This document shows positions 8,160 through 16,666 of a DNA stretch of 64,000 nt, one piece after another. The notes beneath the pieces are model-generated. The model was not told where the DNA came from. It saw only the letters and a program-made list of their open reading frames with translations, and did not search any database. The first letter of the stretch is position 1. Every line of letters starts with the position of its first letter. The position numbers and the translations under genes were made by a program. Source of the DNA: JALOLG01 sp963776935 (GTDB taxonomy: Bacteria > Actinomycetota > Acidimicrobiia > Acidimicrobiales > Ilumatobacteraceae); the NCBI GenBank assembly GCA_963776935.1, contig CAVZOP010000015.1:558001-622000 (forward strand), written 5' to 3'.

Positions 8160-9760
8160 CACGTCAGCCCGTCGAGCGCGGCCGCGAGGGCCCGCCGCGT
8201 CGACTTCGTGTCATAGTCCGCGAATCGCTCCGTGAACTCGACGCGCGCGGCGATACGGCGCTGGTCGAGACGTTCGCTGAGCTGCCCGATCGCGACCATC
8301 GTGTCCGACGCCACGCCCGCCGCGTACAGCTCTCGTGAAATGTCCCGAAGGACGGCGATGTGGACCTCGGAGTCCTGGTGCTCACCGAGGTTGTCCTGAA
8401 ACACCTTCAGCCGCCGCACGAATTTCTTTCGGGGAGCCTTTGGCAGCAGGCTGGCGAAGCACTCGAAGAGGTAGCGCAGCTTCTTGGCGTCCTTGCGAAG
8501 GTCGTGGACCTGCTCGGCGGGTGTGTCGGAGCGGATCAACCGGCCATCCTCCACCAGTTGGGTTTGGGTCCGGGTGATGCGCTTGCGGACCACGTGTCCG
8601 AGTGGCCGATCAGCATGGATGCCCTGCTCCGCTTCGGCGGAGATCGGCTCGCGCAGCCATGTGCGCCATGTACTCATCCACTCGTTGGCGTCGGGTGATC
8701 GCAGGGCCCCGATCAACGTTGCGTACGCCGCCGCGTGGCGCTGCTGGAGAAGGAGCCTGACCGGATCGAGGGCGGCGACGACCTCGGGTCCGAGCGGACG
8801 CGTGTATCCGTCCCACTCGATGAGGTAGACGTCGAGATCACGTGCCGGGCCGGTGAGGTCGGCCAGCCACCCGAACCGCTCACGGGCCTGCTCGACGATC
8901 GCGGGCGGCAGCACCTTCTTGCCCTGCGAGACGACGGATCGGGTGCGTCGCACCGCGACGCGCAGGTCGTGCAGGAACTCGGGATCGATCTCGTCGACGG
9001 TTCCCTGCCAGTTGGCGACGATCGTGTCGGCGAGGTTGGCCAGGACGGCGCGGAACCCGTCGACGGCGGGCAGCGTGCGATCGAGCGGCACGGTCGGCGA
9101 ATCCGTGAAGCCGTCGAGGTCGACCCCGGAGGCCCTTGCGGCGATGGTCAGCAGCTCCCCGTCGACGCGTTCCAATCCGATCCGGTCGAGCACGTCGCAC
9201 GCCTTCTCGGCGCGCTTGGGGTATCCCGGCAGCTCATCGACCTCGATCATCCACGCAGGCAGGTCGGCGGAGGGGGCGTCGTCGACGCGCACGTCTTCGT
9301 GCACGAGCACCGTGGTGACCGTCTTGCCCGCACGGTCGCGCCACACCCCGAACGTCTGCGTCGCTGTGACGCGGAGCGTTGGAAGCAGCGCCCGCACGTC
9401 GACGATCGCCGCCAGCCGGGCACGAAACGGACCCGGCGGCAAGTCGCCGGCGAACCGCGGCACGGAATCGACGCCGAGCTGGGCAGGGACCGCGCCGGGG
9501 CCTGACACGACGAGCTCGAGACCGCCGTCGTCGCGCGGCTCGAGGTCGCCAAATTGGCGCAACTCGAGACGCAGGTCAGCGCCGTGGAATCGGCCGTCGA
9601 ACGTGTCGAGCAACGTCCGGGTCGCAATGCGCGACGGCTCGAACTCGAAACCAAGATCGGTGAGGGCGGCGACGGCGGTGGCCGCATCCTGCTGGCGGGC
9701 GGTGAACATCACAGACGCGCCGAGCGTTGAGCGATTCGACGTGTCGGCGGGCCGGGTCAT
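8159..9760 (-). CDS. CYTH-CHAD domain protein (polyphosphate-associated)
   Basis: This 533-residue protein starts at ATG 9760. The N-terminal ~200 residues resemble a divergent CYTH/triphosphate-tunnel fold (ATRTLLDTFDGRFHGADLRL, ETTQ-like beta strands, WMIEVDELPG). The C-terminal ~300 residues are a CHAD domain with its conserved histidine helices: FLHDLRVAVRRTRS and VHDLRKDAKKLRYLFE. CHAD domains bind polyphosphate, and the CYTH part may hydrolyse or sense it. The start codon is only 9 bp from that of the divergent CYTH gene at 9770, so the two promoters must overlap coding sequence or be leaderless. It is followed, with overlapping stop and start, by a ParA-like ATPase. Confidence 0.88.
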   Translation of the reverse strand: MTRPADTSNRSTLGASVMFTARQQDAATAVAALTDLGFEFEPSRIATRTLLDTFDGRFHGADLRLELRQFGDLEPRDDGGLELVVSGPGAVPAQLGVDSVPRFAGDLPPGPFRARLAAIVDVRALLPTLRVTATQTFGVWRDRAGKTVTTVLVHEDVRVDDAPSADLPAWMIEVDELPGYPKRAEKACDVLDRIGLERVDGELLTIAARASGVDLDGFTDSPTVPLDRTLPAVDGFRAVLANLADTIVANWQGTVDEIDPEFLHDLRVAVRRTRSVVSQGKKVLPPAIVEQARERFGWLADLTGPARDLDVYLIEWDGYTRPLGPEVVAALDPVRLLLQQRHAAAYATLIGALRSPDANEWMSTWRTWLREPISAEAEQGIHADRPLGHVVRKRITRTQTQLVEDGRLIRSDTPAEQVHDLRKDAKKLRYLFECFASLLPKAPRKKFVRRLKVFQDNLGEHQDSEVHIAVLRDISRELYAAGVASDTMVAIGQLSERLDQRRIAARVEFTERFADYDTKSTRRALAAALDGLT

Positions 9761-9769
9761 ACTTCCAGG
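9761..9769. promoter_or_regulatory. Nine-base head-to-head gap between two CYTH genes
   Basis: The two start codons (ATG on minus at 9760, ATG on plus at 9770) are separated only by ACTTCCAGG. The AGG of this gap could serve as a weak ribosome site for the plus gene, but the minus gene has no room for one. Promoter elements must lie inside the opposing coding sequences, so the two genes cannot be freely transcribed at the same time. Confidence 0.5.
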
Positions 9770-10243
9770 ATGACGACCGAGATCGAGCGGAGGTTCGTCC
9801 TCATCGACGCCCCCGGTGCCGACGTCCTCGGCGAGGGCGAGGAGCTCCGGCAGGGCTACGTCGCCGAGGAGGACGACGTCGTCGTACGGATCCGGATCGG
9901 TACCCGGGACGCGACCCTCACTGTCAAGGCCGGAGGTGGACTTTCTCGCACGGAGGTGGAGGTGTCGATCTCGCAGGAAGAGGCGGAGGCGTTGTGGCCA
10001 CATACAAAGGGACGCCGCATCCAGAAGACCCGCCACCGGGTCGCCGGACACGGGCTCGGCGATCACGTCGCCGACATCGACGTCTACGCCGGCGCACTGG
10101 CCGGACTGTACACGGCCGAGGTGGAGTTCGACTCCGAGCGGGAGGCGTCGGTATTCGTGCCACCGGAGTGGTTTGGCCGCGAGGTCACTGGCGAGGCCAA
10201 GTGGAGCAACGCCGCCCTCGCCCGTCACGGCCTGCCTCGCTGA
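9770..10243 (+). CDS. CYTH-domain protein (triphosphate tunnel metalloenzyme)
   Basis: This 157-residue stand-alone CYTH protein begins MTTEIERRFVL, the signature N-terminal EIER(K/R)F strand that binds metal and triphosphate. Further tunnel strands are visible: VVVRIRIGTRDATLTVKAG, RIQKTRHRV and TAEVEFDSE, ending with EVTGEAKWSNAALARHG as in bacterial CYTH proteins. The likely substrates are inorganic tripolyphosphate or similar triphosphates; thiamine triphosphate or cyclase activity is less likely. It pairs with the divergent CYTH-CHAD gene, suggesting one polyphosphate function. Confidence 0.9.
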   Translation: MTTEIERRFVLIDAPGADVLGEGEELRQGYVAEEDDVVVRIRIGTRDATLTVKAGGGLSRTEVEVSISQEEAEALWPHTKGRRIQKTRHRVAGHGLGDHVADIDVYAGALAGLYTAEVEFDSEREASVFVPPEWFGREVTGEAKWSNAALARHGLPR

Positions 10244-10352
10244 GGTTCGCGACGTACTGCGGGAGGCGGATCGCGTCGTTCAGAGGTAAACACCCGGTTC
10301 GGGAGGCGGCGCCGGCAGGCGCTTCGCCGACCGGTCATATGAATGTCGCCCG

Positions 10353-11573
10353 TCACTCGACGTGGGCGATGTTGGCGAGCTCGCGCCAGATCGCGGCCAG
10401 GATCAGGGCGGAGCCGACGAACGCGAACCAGAACGGCCCCGTGACACCCCAGAGGTGGGCGACGATCCCGCCGACTGCCGAGCCGACGACGATGCCCCCT
10501 TGCACACCCATCATGTAGACGCTGCCGACCCGACCCTGGAACTCGGTCGGGACGGCGCGGTGGCGGATGCTCGTCGCCGTCGTCCCCCAGATCGCGGCAT
10601 GGGCACCGAAGACGAAGAACACGAACAGGGCGACCGCGGGGATGGTGGTGATCGCCAGGGTCAGGTGCGTGAACGTCTCGATGACGAGCCCGACGCGCAT
10701 GATGTCGGCCAGGCTGACGCGTCGCTCGATCGACCCGTAGAACCACGATCCGAGCACGCCACCCACCGCACCGGCGGTGGTGATCAGACCGAACCCGATG
10801 GCGCCGAGACCGAGTCGCTCGCTGGCGTACAGCACCAGCACCGACCACGCCGCGCCGAACGTCACGTTGAAGGCCACGATGGTGATCGTCAGGGTTCGCA
10901 CCGGGCGGTGGTTCCACAACCACCGCAGTCCGTCGGCGATCTGACGTCGTGTCCGGTGGTCCACGTTCAGGGGCGGCGGCTTGGCGGCGGAGATCCTCGA
11001 GACGAGAACGGCACCGAGCGCCATGCACACCGCGTGCATGGCGAACGGCCACGCCGATCCGATCGCGAAGAGAACGGCGCCGATCGGCGGTCCGGCGAGC
11101 TGGTTGGCCGTGATGTGACCGACCATCAGGCGGGCGTTGCCGATGCCGAGGTCGGCGGTCTCGACGAGCATCGGCAACAGCGTGCTGGTGGTCGTGTCGG
11201 CGAACGTCTCCGCGGTGCCGAGGATGAACATCGCAACGAGAACGAGTCCGACGTTGACCGCGCCGGTCACGATCGTCAGTGACAAGAACACCAAGACGCC
11301 GGCGCGCAACACGTCGACGGCGATCACGATGAGCCGTCGGTCGTGTCGGTCGGCGACGACGCCGGCGTAGAGACCGAACAGGAGCCATGGCAGGGCCTGG
11401 AGGAACGCGGCCGCGGCCACGAGCAGCGGATCACGGGTCTGCGAGGCCACGAGCAGCGGTCCGGCCGCCAACGCGATGCCGTCACCGATGTTGCTGAACC
11501 ACGACGACGCGAGGAGCCACCGAAAGCTCGAACCCAACCGAACCGGGCTGATCGACTCAACGACCCGATTCAC
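10353..11573 (-). CDS. MFS transporter (EntS/TetV-like exporter)
   Basis: This 406-residue integral membrane protein has about 12 hydrophobic segments. The loop after TM2 carries VADRHDRRLIV, the MFS motif A of the DxxxRR type, and SNIGDGIALAAGPLL in TM1 is typical of the EntS/macrolide-efflux branch. The last ~100 residues include GSVYMMGVQGGIVVGSAVGGIVA. The substrate is unknown. It is convergent with the CYTH gene (109 bp between, no clear terminator) and sits 46 bp downstream of the transglutaminase gene on the same strand, so the two may be co-transcribed. Confidence 0.88.
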   Translation of the reverse strand: MNRVVESISPVRLGSSFRWLLASSWFSNIGDGIALAAGPLLVASQTRDPLLVAAAAFLQALPWLLFGLYAGVVADRHDRRLIVIAVDVLRAGVLVFLSLTIVTGAVNVGLVLVAMFILGTAETFADTTTSTLLPMLVETADLGIGNARLMVGHITANQLAGPPIGAVLFAIGSAWPFAMHAVCMALGAVLVSRISAAKPPPLNVDHRTRRQIADGLRWLWNHRPVRTLTITIVAFNVTFGAAWSVLVLYASERLGLGAIGFGLITTAGAVGGVLGSWFYGSIERRVSLADIMRVGLVIETFTHLTLAITTIPAVALFVFFVFGAHAAIWGTTATSIRHRAVPTEFQGRVGSVYMMGVQGGIVVGSAVGGIVAHLWGVTGPFWFAFVGSALILAAIWRELANIAHVE

Positions 11574-11619
11574 CCGCCGGAACGGTATCGAGCGGCCCTC
11601 AACATCACGATTGGGGTGA

Positions 11620-12450
11620 TCACGACCGGTGTGGGTGCAAGGAAACCTGCTCGGCGATGACGGTCATCGTCTTGAGCACCACTCCGCCGAACGTGGTGAC
11701 CATCGCCACGTCGGCGGCATCGCGCCCACGGCCGATCACGGTGCGGCCGATTCGCGGCTGGTTGTTGCGCGGGTCGAACGTGTACCAGCGGTTGCCGAGG
11801 TACACCTCCATCCACGCGCAGAAGTCCATCGGGGCGCCAGTGTCGGGGACGTCGATGTCGGGCAGGTACCCGAACACGTACCGGGCCGGGATGTTCAGCG
11901 CCCGGCACAGGGCGATCGCGAGGTGGGCGAAATCGCGGCACACACCGTGTTCGTTGGCGAGCACGTCGACCGCCGTGGTCGACGGCGATGCGGTGCCGTA
12001 GTCGAAGCTGACGTGATCGTGCACCCACTGGCTGATGGCCTGCACCCTCGACCATCCGGTCGGCAGAGCGCCGAACTGCTGGAACGCGAACGTGCCGATC
12101 TGATCGGACTGGCAATAGCGGCTCGGGAGGAGGAACACCAGGGCGTCGTCGGGCAGGTCGGCCGGGAGGTGCTCCTCGGCGGCGACGGCGACGTCGTCCG
12201 GCGCGCCGGTTGCGTCGGCGGTCGCGTCGAACCGCAGCTCGATATCACCGACGGGCAGGGTCATCCGGCGACAGCGGTTGCCGAACACGTCGAGGTAAGT
12301 CGACGTCGGAATGTCGGGCTGGGTCGCGAACCGCGCATTCCTGACTCGCCGCTCCTCGTCGAGGTGCGGCTCGACGACCACGACCGCGTGCGTCGGATGG
12401 GCGACGGTGAAACCCAAACGGCAGCCGATGGCGATCTCCACCGTCACCAC
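11620..12450 (-). CDS. Transglutaminase-like cysteine protease family protein
   Basis: This 276-residue protein has an N-terminal beta domain (about 110 residues) typical of actinobacterial transglutaminase-like proteins, then the papain-fold core. The catalytic Cys is in EHGVCRDFAHLAIALCRAL, the His-equivalent region is MDFCAWMEVYLGNRWYTFDP, and the Asp is in the final FDPRNN. In this family the strand AWMEVYL often has His (HAWVE); here it reads CAWMEVY, so the catalytic His is replaced or shifted. The GTG start is 93 bp from the divergent SpoIIE-type phosphatase. The likely role is peptidase or amide hydrolase; the substrate is unknown. Confidence 0.85.
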   Translation of the reverse strand: MVTVEIAIGCRLGFTVAHPTHAVVVVEPHLDEERRVRNARFATQPDIPTSTYLDVFGNRCRRMTLPVGDIELRFDATADATGAPDDVAVAAEEHLPADLPDDALVFLLPSRYCQSDQIGTFAFQQFGALPTGWSRVQAISQWVHDHVSFDYGTASPSTTAVDVLANEHGVCRDFAHLAIALCRALNIPARYVFGYLPDIDVPDTGAPMDFCAWMEVYLGNRWYTFDPRNNQPRIGRTVIGRGRDAADVAMVTTFGGVVLKTMTVIAEQVSLHPHRS

Positions 12451-12543
12451 CGTGTCACATCCACCGCTCTCCTGGTTAACGACGGTCGTGACGGCAATGT
12501 GAAATCACCCGGTCGGGCGTAGCGTTGGCGGCACCGAGGAACC

Positions 12544-13762
12544 ATGACGACCGGATCCGACGAACGAACCCGAGACGACGAGGCATCGGTCGGACACGCT
12601 GTCACGCGGCTCATCGACATCGCCGGAGCCGTCCCGCCGGGGTCGTTCGCTGACGTCGTCGATGTCGTCGCCGAGGTGCTCGGCGCCGTGCGCGGCCGCG
12701 TGTACGTGGCCGACTACGCGCTCGAGATGCCTCCAGGGGCTCGACCACGACGGCCCGGCCGGCGACCCGTACCTCATCGAGGGGACCATCGCCGGACGAG
12801 TGTTCGCGACGGGCGAGCCGGTCGCGTTCGGCGAGGATCCGGCGACGCTCTGGGTGCCGCTGTCGGAGGGCGGCGAGCGGATCGGCGTGCTCGAGCTGAT
12901 CTACGACGACTGGAACGGCGAAGCCCCTTCCAACCTCGACGTCGTGGTCAACATGCTGGTGCTGATCATCGTCAGCAAACGCCGGTACACCGACATGTGG
13001 CACCGGACCCGGCGGGCCCGACCGCTGTCGGACGCGGCCGAGGCCCAGTGGGATCTCCTGCCTCCCTTGACGTGCTCCACGGACGAGGTCGCGCTGAGCG
13101 GCATCCTCGAGCCCGCCTACGACATCGGCGGTGATTCGTTCGACTACGCGATCAACCCCGGTTGCTTGGAGTTCGCCATCGTCGATGCGACCGGTCACGG
13201 CATGCCTGCGGTACTGATGTCGGGCGCGGCGATCAACGCCCTGCGCAACTCGCGGCGCGAGAAGGCATCTCTGGAATCGGCCTACCACCAGGTCGATCGA
13301 ATCATCGCCGAGCAGTTCGGGCGGTCGTTCTACGTCACGGGACAGCTCGCGTCGTTGGACCTCGCGACCGGAGTCCTCACCTGGCTCAACGCCGGCCACC
13401 CGTTGCCGATGCTGGTTCGCGACGGCAGCTACGTCGGTGAGCTCCAGTGCCGGCCGTCGATGCCGATGGGCCTCGGCGGTCCGGTGGTCGAGATCGCGAC
13501 GCAACAGCTCCAGCGCGGCGACCGGATCTTGTTCTACACCGACGGCATCACCGAACCGCTCTCACCCGAAGGCGAACGGTTCGGCTCGGAACGACTCGCG
13601 GACCTCCTCGTCAGGGCCACCCTCGATCGGGTTTCGGCCACCGAGACGGCGCGCCGCCTGTGCATGAGCGTCAACGCCCACAGCGACAACCGACGCAAGG
13701 ACGACGCCACGTTGTTCCTCGTCGACTACACCGGTCACGATTCGTCGTCGATCTCGACGTGA
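12544..13762 (+). pseudogene. SpoIIE/PP2C-type serine phosphatase, one-base frameshift
   Basis: The ATG at 12544 follows GAGGAACC. The first ~62 residues (to YALEM) lie in one frame; from 12731 the protein continues in another as LQGLDHDGPAGDPYLIEG, through a GAF-like segment (RIGVLELIYDDWN) to the PP2C/SpoIIE catalytic core. That core has YDIGGDSFDYAI and VDATGHGMPAVLMSGAAINAL (metal-binding Asp and Gly-His), then RILFYTDGITEP and KDDATLFLVDY. One extra C around 12730 restores a single ~405-residue frame. Such proteins (RsbU-like) dephosphorylate anti-anti-sigma factors; no STAS or HATPase partner is nearby. Whether the shift is real or an indel error cannot be decided here. Confidence 0.85.
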
Positions 13763-13860
13763 CCCGTTGTCGAATCGACACCTGGGCGGCGTGGTGTGGC
13801 CTTCACCGATTGGGACCAAAGGTCCTTGCGTCGCAGGCACTCCGGCGAGACGATCGATCC

Positions 13861-14004
13861 ATGGAGGACCTCACACATCAGTGCCCGTATTGCGACCTCC
13901 GGTTCACGTACCACAACGAGATCAAGGACCACATCCTGCATGACCATCCGGCGCGTGCGGACGTAGTGGCGACGATCGAACCGCACGAGCTGCCACACAA
14001 CTGA
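13861..14004 (+). CDS. Small C2H2 zinc-finger-like protein (47 residues)
   Basis: This short frame has one clear motif: CPYC, twelve residues, then HILHDH, giving C-x2-C-x12-H-x4-H with an extra His inside the His pair. FTYHNEIKDHI supplies the hydrophobic residues expected of a classical C2H2 finger, followed by a 24-residue tail. The fit to a eukaryote-type finger in a 47-residue bacterial protein makes coding likely, although no strong ribosome site precedes the ATG. It could be a DNA/RNA-binding or adaptor mini-protein. It lies 98 bp after the phosphatase gene and converges on the FAD oxidoreductase. Confidence 0.7.
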   Translation: MEDLTHQCPYCDLRFTYHNEIKDHILHDHPARADVVATIEPHELPHN

Positions 14005-14029
14005 GGCGGCCGCAATCGGGTCAGCGACA

Positions 14030-15448
14030 TCAGGCGAGCGGTCCGCGAAGGACGGCACGCGCCGCGTTGTGGCCGCACATGCCGTGCACCCCACCACCCG
14101 GCGGCGTCGACGCAGAGCACAGCCAGATGGCCGGGTTCGGAGTGCGGTAGGAGCGCAACGCCCAGGTCGGTCGGAACACCAGTTGGCCGCCGCGGTGTGA
14201 GCCACCCGCGATGTCGCCGCCCCGGTTGTTGGCGTTGTACGTCTCGAACCCGCTCGGCGTGATCACGTTGCGGGCGAGGACGAGGTCACGGAAGCCGGGC
14301 GCGAACCGTTCGAGCTGACGCTCAACCGCATCAGTGGCGTCGCCGTCGTAGCCGTTCGGCACGTGCGCGTAGGTCCATAGCGTGTGCTTGCCGGCCGGCG
14401 CCCGCGACGGGTCGACGAGGCTCTGCTGGGCGACGAGCATGAAGGGGCGCTCGGGCATTCGACCCTTGGCGACGTCGGCCTCGCCAGCCGCGATCTCGGC
14501 AGCCGTGCCGCCGATGTGCACCGTGCCGGCGCGCCGGCACGCCTCGTCACTCCACGGCACCGGTCCGTCGAGCGCGTAGTCGACCTTCCATGCCGCCGGT
14601 CCCGACTCGTAGTTGGTCAATCGGCGGCGGTACCGGTTCGGGAGCACGTCACCCGCGATCGCGACGAGTTGATGCGGATCGGTGTCGAACATCGCAACCC
14701 GATGGTTCGGGAGGTCGGCGATCGACGTCACCGTCGTTCCGGTCCGGATCTCCCCTCCGAGCGACTGCAGGTACCCCGCCATGGCGTCGGCGACCGCCTG
14801 CGACCCGCCGGCCGCGAACGGCCAGCCGACGGTGTGACCGCCGAGCAGCAGCACCAAACCGAACGACGCCGTCAACGGGTGCGAGAGCGGGAGGAACGCA
14901 TGTGCCGCGCATCCGGCGAACATCGCGCTGGCCGACTCGTCGCCGAGGTACCGGCCGACCAGCGTGGCGGACGGCAGCGCGCGTAGCCCGAACTGCGCCA
15001 TCGCCAACGGATGGCGGGGCGGCGACAGCACGGGCTGCAGTACCGCCTCGACGACCGCCTCCGACCGGTCGACGAGCGGCCCGAGCAGCCTCCGGTACCG
15101 CCGACCGCCACTGTCGAACTGCTCAGCGGTTTCCGCCACCGAGCGGTGCAACTGCGCCGCCGGGCGCCCGTCGAGCGGGTGAGCGAGAGCGAGCTCGGGT
15201 TGGATCCAGCGCAGCCCGTGATCGGCGGCCGGGATCGCCGACAGGAACGGTGACGCGATCCCGAACGGATGCACCGCCGAGCACACGTCGTGCATGAAGC
15301 CCGGCAGCGTCAACGGTGCCGACCGGGTCCCGCCGCCGACGGTCTCGGCCGCCTCGAACACGACGACCGATCGACCGGCCTGCGCCAATGTGATCGCGGC
15401 GGCGAGGCCGTTGGGTCCCGACCCGACCACCACCGCGTCGTGCGTCAC
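14030..15448 (-). CDS. FAD-dependent phytoene dehydrogenase-like oxidoreductase
   Basis: This 472-residue protein opens with the Rossmann motif VVVGSGPNGLAAAITLAQAG followed by VFEAAETVGGGTRS, which defines the CrtI/NAD(P)-FAD oxidoreductase (RetSat-like) family. GWPFAAGGSQAVADAMAGYL mid-protein and the C-terminal CSASTPPGGGVHGMCGHNAA (FAD-binding) are also diagnostic. There is no carotenoid gene neighbour, so the substrate is open. The length is normal for the family and the frame is intact. Confidence 0.9.
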   Translation of the reverse strand: MTHDAVVVGSGPNGLAAAITLAQAGRSVVVFEAAETVGGGTRSAPLTLPGFMHDVCSAVHPFGIASPFLSAIPAADHGLRWIQPELALAHPLDGRPAAQLHRSVAETAEQFDSGGRRYRRLLGPLVDRSEAVVEAVLQPVLSPPRHPLAMAQFGLRALPSATLVGRYLGDESASAMFAGCAAHAFLPLSHPLTASFGLVLLLGGHTVGWPFAAGGSQAVADAMAGYLQSLGGEIRTGTTVTSIADLPNHRVAMFDTDPHQLVAIAGDVLPNRYRRRLTNYESGPAAWKVDYALDGPVPWSDEACRRAGTVHIGGTAAEIAAGEADVAKGRMPERPFMLVAQQSLVDPSRAPAGKHTLWTYAHVPNGYDGDATDAVERQLERFAPGFRDLVLARNVITPSGFETYNANNRGGDIAGGSHRGGQLVFRPTWALRSYRTPNPAIWLCSASTPPGGGVHGMCGHNAARAVLRGPLA

Positions 15449-15505
15449 GGTCGCCAGCCTCGCACCACCGGCCGCGTCGTCACAGTCCTGTCGCGGGGTC
15501 GCTCG

Positions 15506-16540
15506 TCACAGTTCGTCGCGAACCATCCGGACGCCGGCCACGAGGTTCGTGATCTTCTCCCTCGCCAGCGACCGATGCACGTAGCGCAGCCCACAGTCGG
15601 TCGTCAGGAACAGCTTGTCGGCGGGCACGTGGCGCAGGCAGGTCCGCACCCGCTCGGCGACGTCGCCGGGTGTCTCGCAGTAGTGGGTGCGGATGTCGAT
15701 GATCCCCGCGCCGAGCTCGCGATCGGGCGCCCAGTCCATCCACTGCTCGATCTCCGACATCTCGCGCGTTCCGTACTCGAACACGAACTGGTCGGCGCGG
15801 GCCTCGAGCAGATCTGGGAAGTAGCGGGCGTAGGTCTTCTTCGCGTACGGCAACTTGCGGAACGAACCGAAGCACACGTGCAGGCTGAAGTGCACGCCAC
15901 TCACGCCGTCGATGCACTCGTTGAACAGGCGGGCGATGTCGGACGGAGTGTGCGGGTCGTTGGCGGCGTACCCGGGTGTCGCCGGCTCGTCGAGCTGGAT
16001 CCACGTGCAGCCGGCGGCCGCCAACGCCTTGATCTCGTTGTTCAACGCCGGCACGAACGCCTCGGCGAGCTGGGTGCGGTCGGTGTAGTGCTCGACCGGG
16101 CGGATGAACGTCGTGAGCGCGAACGGGCCTGGCAGCGGGATCTTGATCGGTGTCGGCGTACGTTTCGAGGCGTACTCGAACTCGGCGACGGCGCCCATCC
16201 CGTCGGGCACGCCGACCGGACCGGTCGTCTCCTGCACGTTGCGCATGTCGAGCGACATCGGCCCCATCTTCCGCGGCGCACCGCCATCGCGCAGGCCGGT
16301 CATGCGCGAGGCGAACGCCCACACGAAGCTCGCCCGGCGCATCTCACCGTCGCTGATGACGTCGAGCCCGGCCTCGGTCTGGTCGAGGATCGCCCGGTCG
16401 ACGGCATCGTCGAACGTCTCGGCGACGTCGACGGGGCCGAAGCGATCGGCCTCCATGAGCTCCTTGGCGGCGTAGAACCAGGAGGGATGGGCGTAGCTCC
16501 CGACAACCGTGGTCGGCAGGATCGGCAATCCGTGCGGCAT
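15506..16540 (-). CDS. Cobalamin-independent methionine synthase-like (MetE C-terminal family) protein
   Basis: This 344-residue protein matches the stand-alone catalytic half of MetE: LPTTVVGSYAHPSWF at the start, then GLDVISDGEMRR, GCTWIQLDEPA, HVCFGS (zinc-ligand His and Cys) and the late TTDCGLRY (second zinc Cys). Short MetE-like proteins in actinomycetes transfer methyl groups to thiols from various donors, so a methyltransferase role is safer than methionine synthesis. It faces away from the AfsR-like regulator, with 126 bp between the starts. Confidence 0.88.
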   Translation of the reverse strand: MPHGLPILPTTVVGSYAHPSWFYAAKELMEADRFGPVDVAETFDDAVDRAILDQTEAGLDVISDGEMRRASFVWAFASRMTGLRDGGAPRKMGPMSLDMRNVQETTGPVGVPDGMGAVAEFEYASKRTPTPIKIPLPGPFALTTFIRPVEHYTDRTQLAEAFVPALNNEIKALAAAGCTWIQLDEPATPGYAANDPHTPSDIARLFNECIDGVSGVHFSLHVCFGSFRKLPYAKKTYARYFPDLLEARADQFVFEYGTREMSEIEQWMDWAPDRELGAGIIDIRTHYCETPGDVAERVRTCLRHVPADKLFLTTDCGLRYVHRSLAREKITNLVAGVRMVRDEL

Positions 16541-16666
16541 GCCCGGCGACCGTAGTGGACCGGTCGCGATCCGAGTCGAGGTCGACTGACCACGTTGAAT
16601 TGGCGCTCACGAGTACCCGGACTCACCCCCCGCTCCGGTCTTTCGCGCGTTGGTTACCGTTGTCGG

